Positions 4,674 through 5,333 of a DNA stretch of 5,333 bases are shown one piece after another. The stretch is taken from positions 1-5,333 of the forward strand of contig DAIAMA010000108.1 in the NCBI GenBank assembly GCA_027438535.1, written 5' to 3'. A model generated the notes under the pieces. It saw nothing but the letters and a program-made list of their open reading frames with translations, was not told the DNA's origin and searched no databases. A program made the position numbers and the translations under genes. Source of the DNA: a bacterium. GTDB lineage: Bacteria; Pseudomonadota; Gammaproteobacteria; Burkholderiales; Thiobacteraceae. The stretch's first letter is position 1. Every line of letters starts with the position of its first letter.

Positions 4674-5333
4674 GCTGCAATTCCTTGCAATGGGCGCCGG
4701 CATATTCCCCCTGGCGATGGCCGCGGCGGCGCAACTCGCGCTCGATGCCGTTCAACACATTCCACTTTTGACTACACCATTCCGGCGCCAATAAAATGTC
4801 TTTCGAAGCCGTGCCGGTCACGCGATGGAACACGATTTGTTGCGGCGTGCGCTCGATCAAATCGCTGGCGATCTCGATGTACTCGGCCAACGCAAGCGGC
4901 CGATACTCGCCGCGCCGCCACTGGTTGGCGAGTTGCGTGCCCTTCACCACGTGCAGCGGATGCAGCTTCAACCCGTCCACCCCCAGCGCCAGCACCGCAT
5001 CCAGCGTCTCGTGGTAGTGGCGCGGCGTTTCGCCCGGCAGCCCCACGATCAGATGCGTGCATACCGGAATGCCGCGGCCGCGCGCGGCGAGCACGGCGTA
5101 CCGATATTCCGCGAAGCCGTGGCCGCGATTGACTCGCGCCAAGGTCTCGTCAAAGGCCGATTGCAAGCCCAATTCCAGCCACACTTCCCAACCTTGGCGG
5201 CGATAGCCGTCGAGCAAATCCAGTACCGCGTCCGGCACGCAATCCGGCCGCGTGCCCACCGCCAGTCCGACCACATCCGGCTGCGCCAAAGCCAGTCCGT
5301 ACAATGCTTCGAGTTGAGCCACATCGGCGTAAG
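4663..5333 (-). CDS. yhcC: Radical SAM protein of the YhcC/TIGR01212 family, C-terminal part
   Basis: The last 222 residues of a radical SAM protein close to E. coli YhcC (about 309 residues); roughly 90 N-terminal residues, including the Cys motif that binds the SAM cluster, lie beyond the right edge. The frame stays open to the edge, and the GTG at 5322 is an internal valine, not the start. Visible landmarks (numbered from the first full codon) are VGTRPDCVPDAVLDLL (25-40), WLELGLQSAFDETL (51-64), VNRGH (67-71), HLIVGLPGE (93-101), LKLHPLHVVKGT (121-132) and the C-terminal LLAPEWC (180-186). The family is related to the Elp3-like radical SAM group, but its reaction is unknown to me. The stop lies inside the ubiU start region, so the two genes are coupled. 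Family call is firm; function is open. Confidence 0.93.
   Translation of the reverse strand, partial: YADVAQLEALYGLALAQPDVVGLAVGTRPDCVPDAVLDLLDGYRRQGWEVWLELGLQSAFDETLARVNRGHGFAEYRYAVLAARGRGIPVCTHLIVGLPGETPRHYHETLDAVLALGVDGLKLHPLHVVKGTQLANQWRRGEYRPLALAEYIEIASDLIERTPQQIVFHRVTGTASKDILLAPEWCSQKWNVLNGIERELRRRGHRQGEYAGAHCKELQHVA
4681..4686 (-). promoter_or_regulatory. Ribosome binding site deciding the ubiU start
   Basis: AAGGAA on the minus strand lies seven bases before the ATG at 4673 and 25 before the family-standard ATG at 4655. It sits inside the last codons of the yhcC-like gene, so ubiU would be translated by re-initiation or coupling. Confidence 0.6.

Noticed and set aside
1..5333. CRISPR array, tRNA, rRNA, insertion sequence or prophage genes
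   Set aside because: No regularly spaced repeats, no cloverleaf or rRNA sequence that I can recognise, and almost all bases are accounted for by six conserved metabolic genes.

Overview
The window is a compact, entirely minus-strand gene cluster, read from right to left: a radical SAM protein of the YhcC/TIGR01212 family (partial, runs off the right edge), ubiU, ubiV, a lipoate-protein ligase fused to a DUF116 domain, ubiT, and the first 186 codons of nrdD (class III anaerobic ribonucleotide reductase, runs off the left edge). Base composition is GC-rich. Ubiquinone genes of the UbiT/U/V type are a proteobacterial trait, and the combination suggests a facultatively anaerobic or denitrifying member of the Betaproteobacteria (for example Nitrosomonadales or Rhodocyclales). 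The class is an inference from gene content and style, not from a marker gene.

Layout. 5333-4663 yhcC-like; 4673-3660 ubiU, whose best start lies inside the end of yhcC; 3663-2758 ubiV, joined to ubiU by an ATGA overlap; 2761-1187 ligase-DUF116 fusion, joined to ubiV by a second ATGA overlap; 1186-1118 a 69-base gap holding a REP-like double palindrome; 1117-644 ubiT; 643-563 an 81-base gap with a sigma70-like promoter and two putative NrdR boxes; 559 to the left edge nrdD. The overlaps indicate that yhcC-ubiU-ubiV-ligase form one translationally coupled operon. ubiT probably belongs to it, while nrdD appears to have its own promoter, starting at the ubiT stop codon.

How it works together. 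UbiU and UbiV are the paired [4Fe-4S] U32-family proteins that hydroxylate the ubiquinone ring without O2, and UbiT is the SCP2-domain lipid-binding partner of that pathway. NrdD makes deoxynucleotides without O2. The cluster therefore reads as an oxygen-independent growth module. The unexpected member is the ligase-DUF116 protein: an LplA-type ligase domain, an LplA accessory domain and a cysteine-rich DUF116 domain in one polypeptide, inserted between ubiV and ubiT and coupled to ubiV. Its substrate, and any link to quinone synthesis, are unknown, and it is the best candidate here for undescribed biology.
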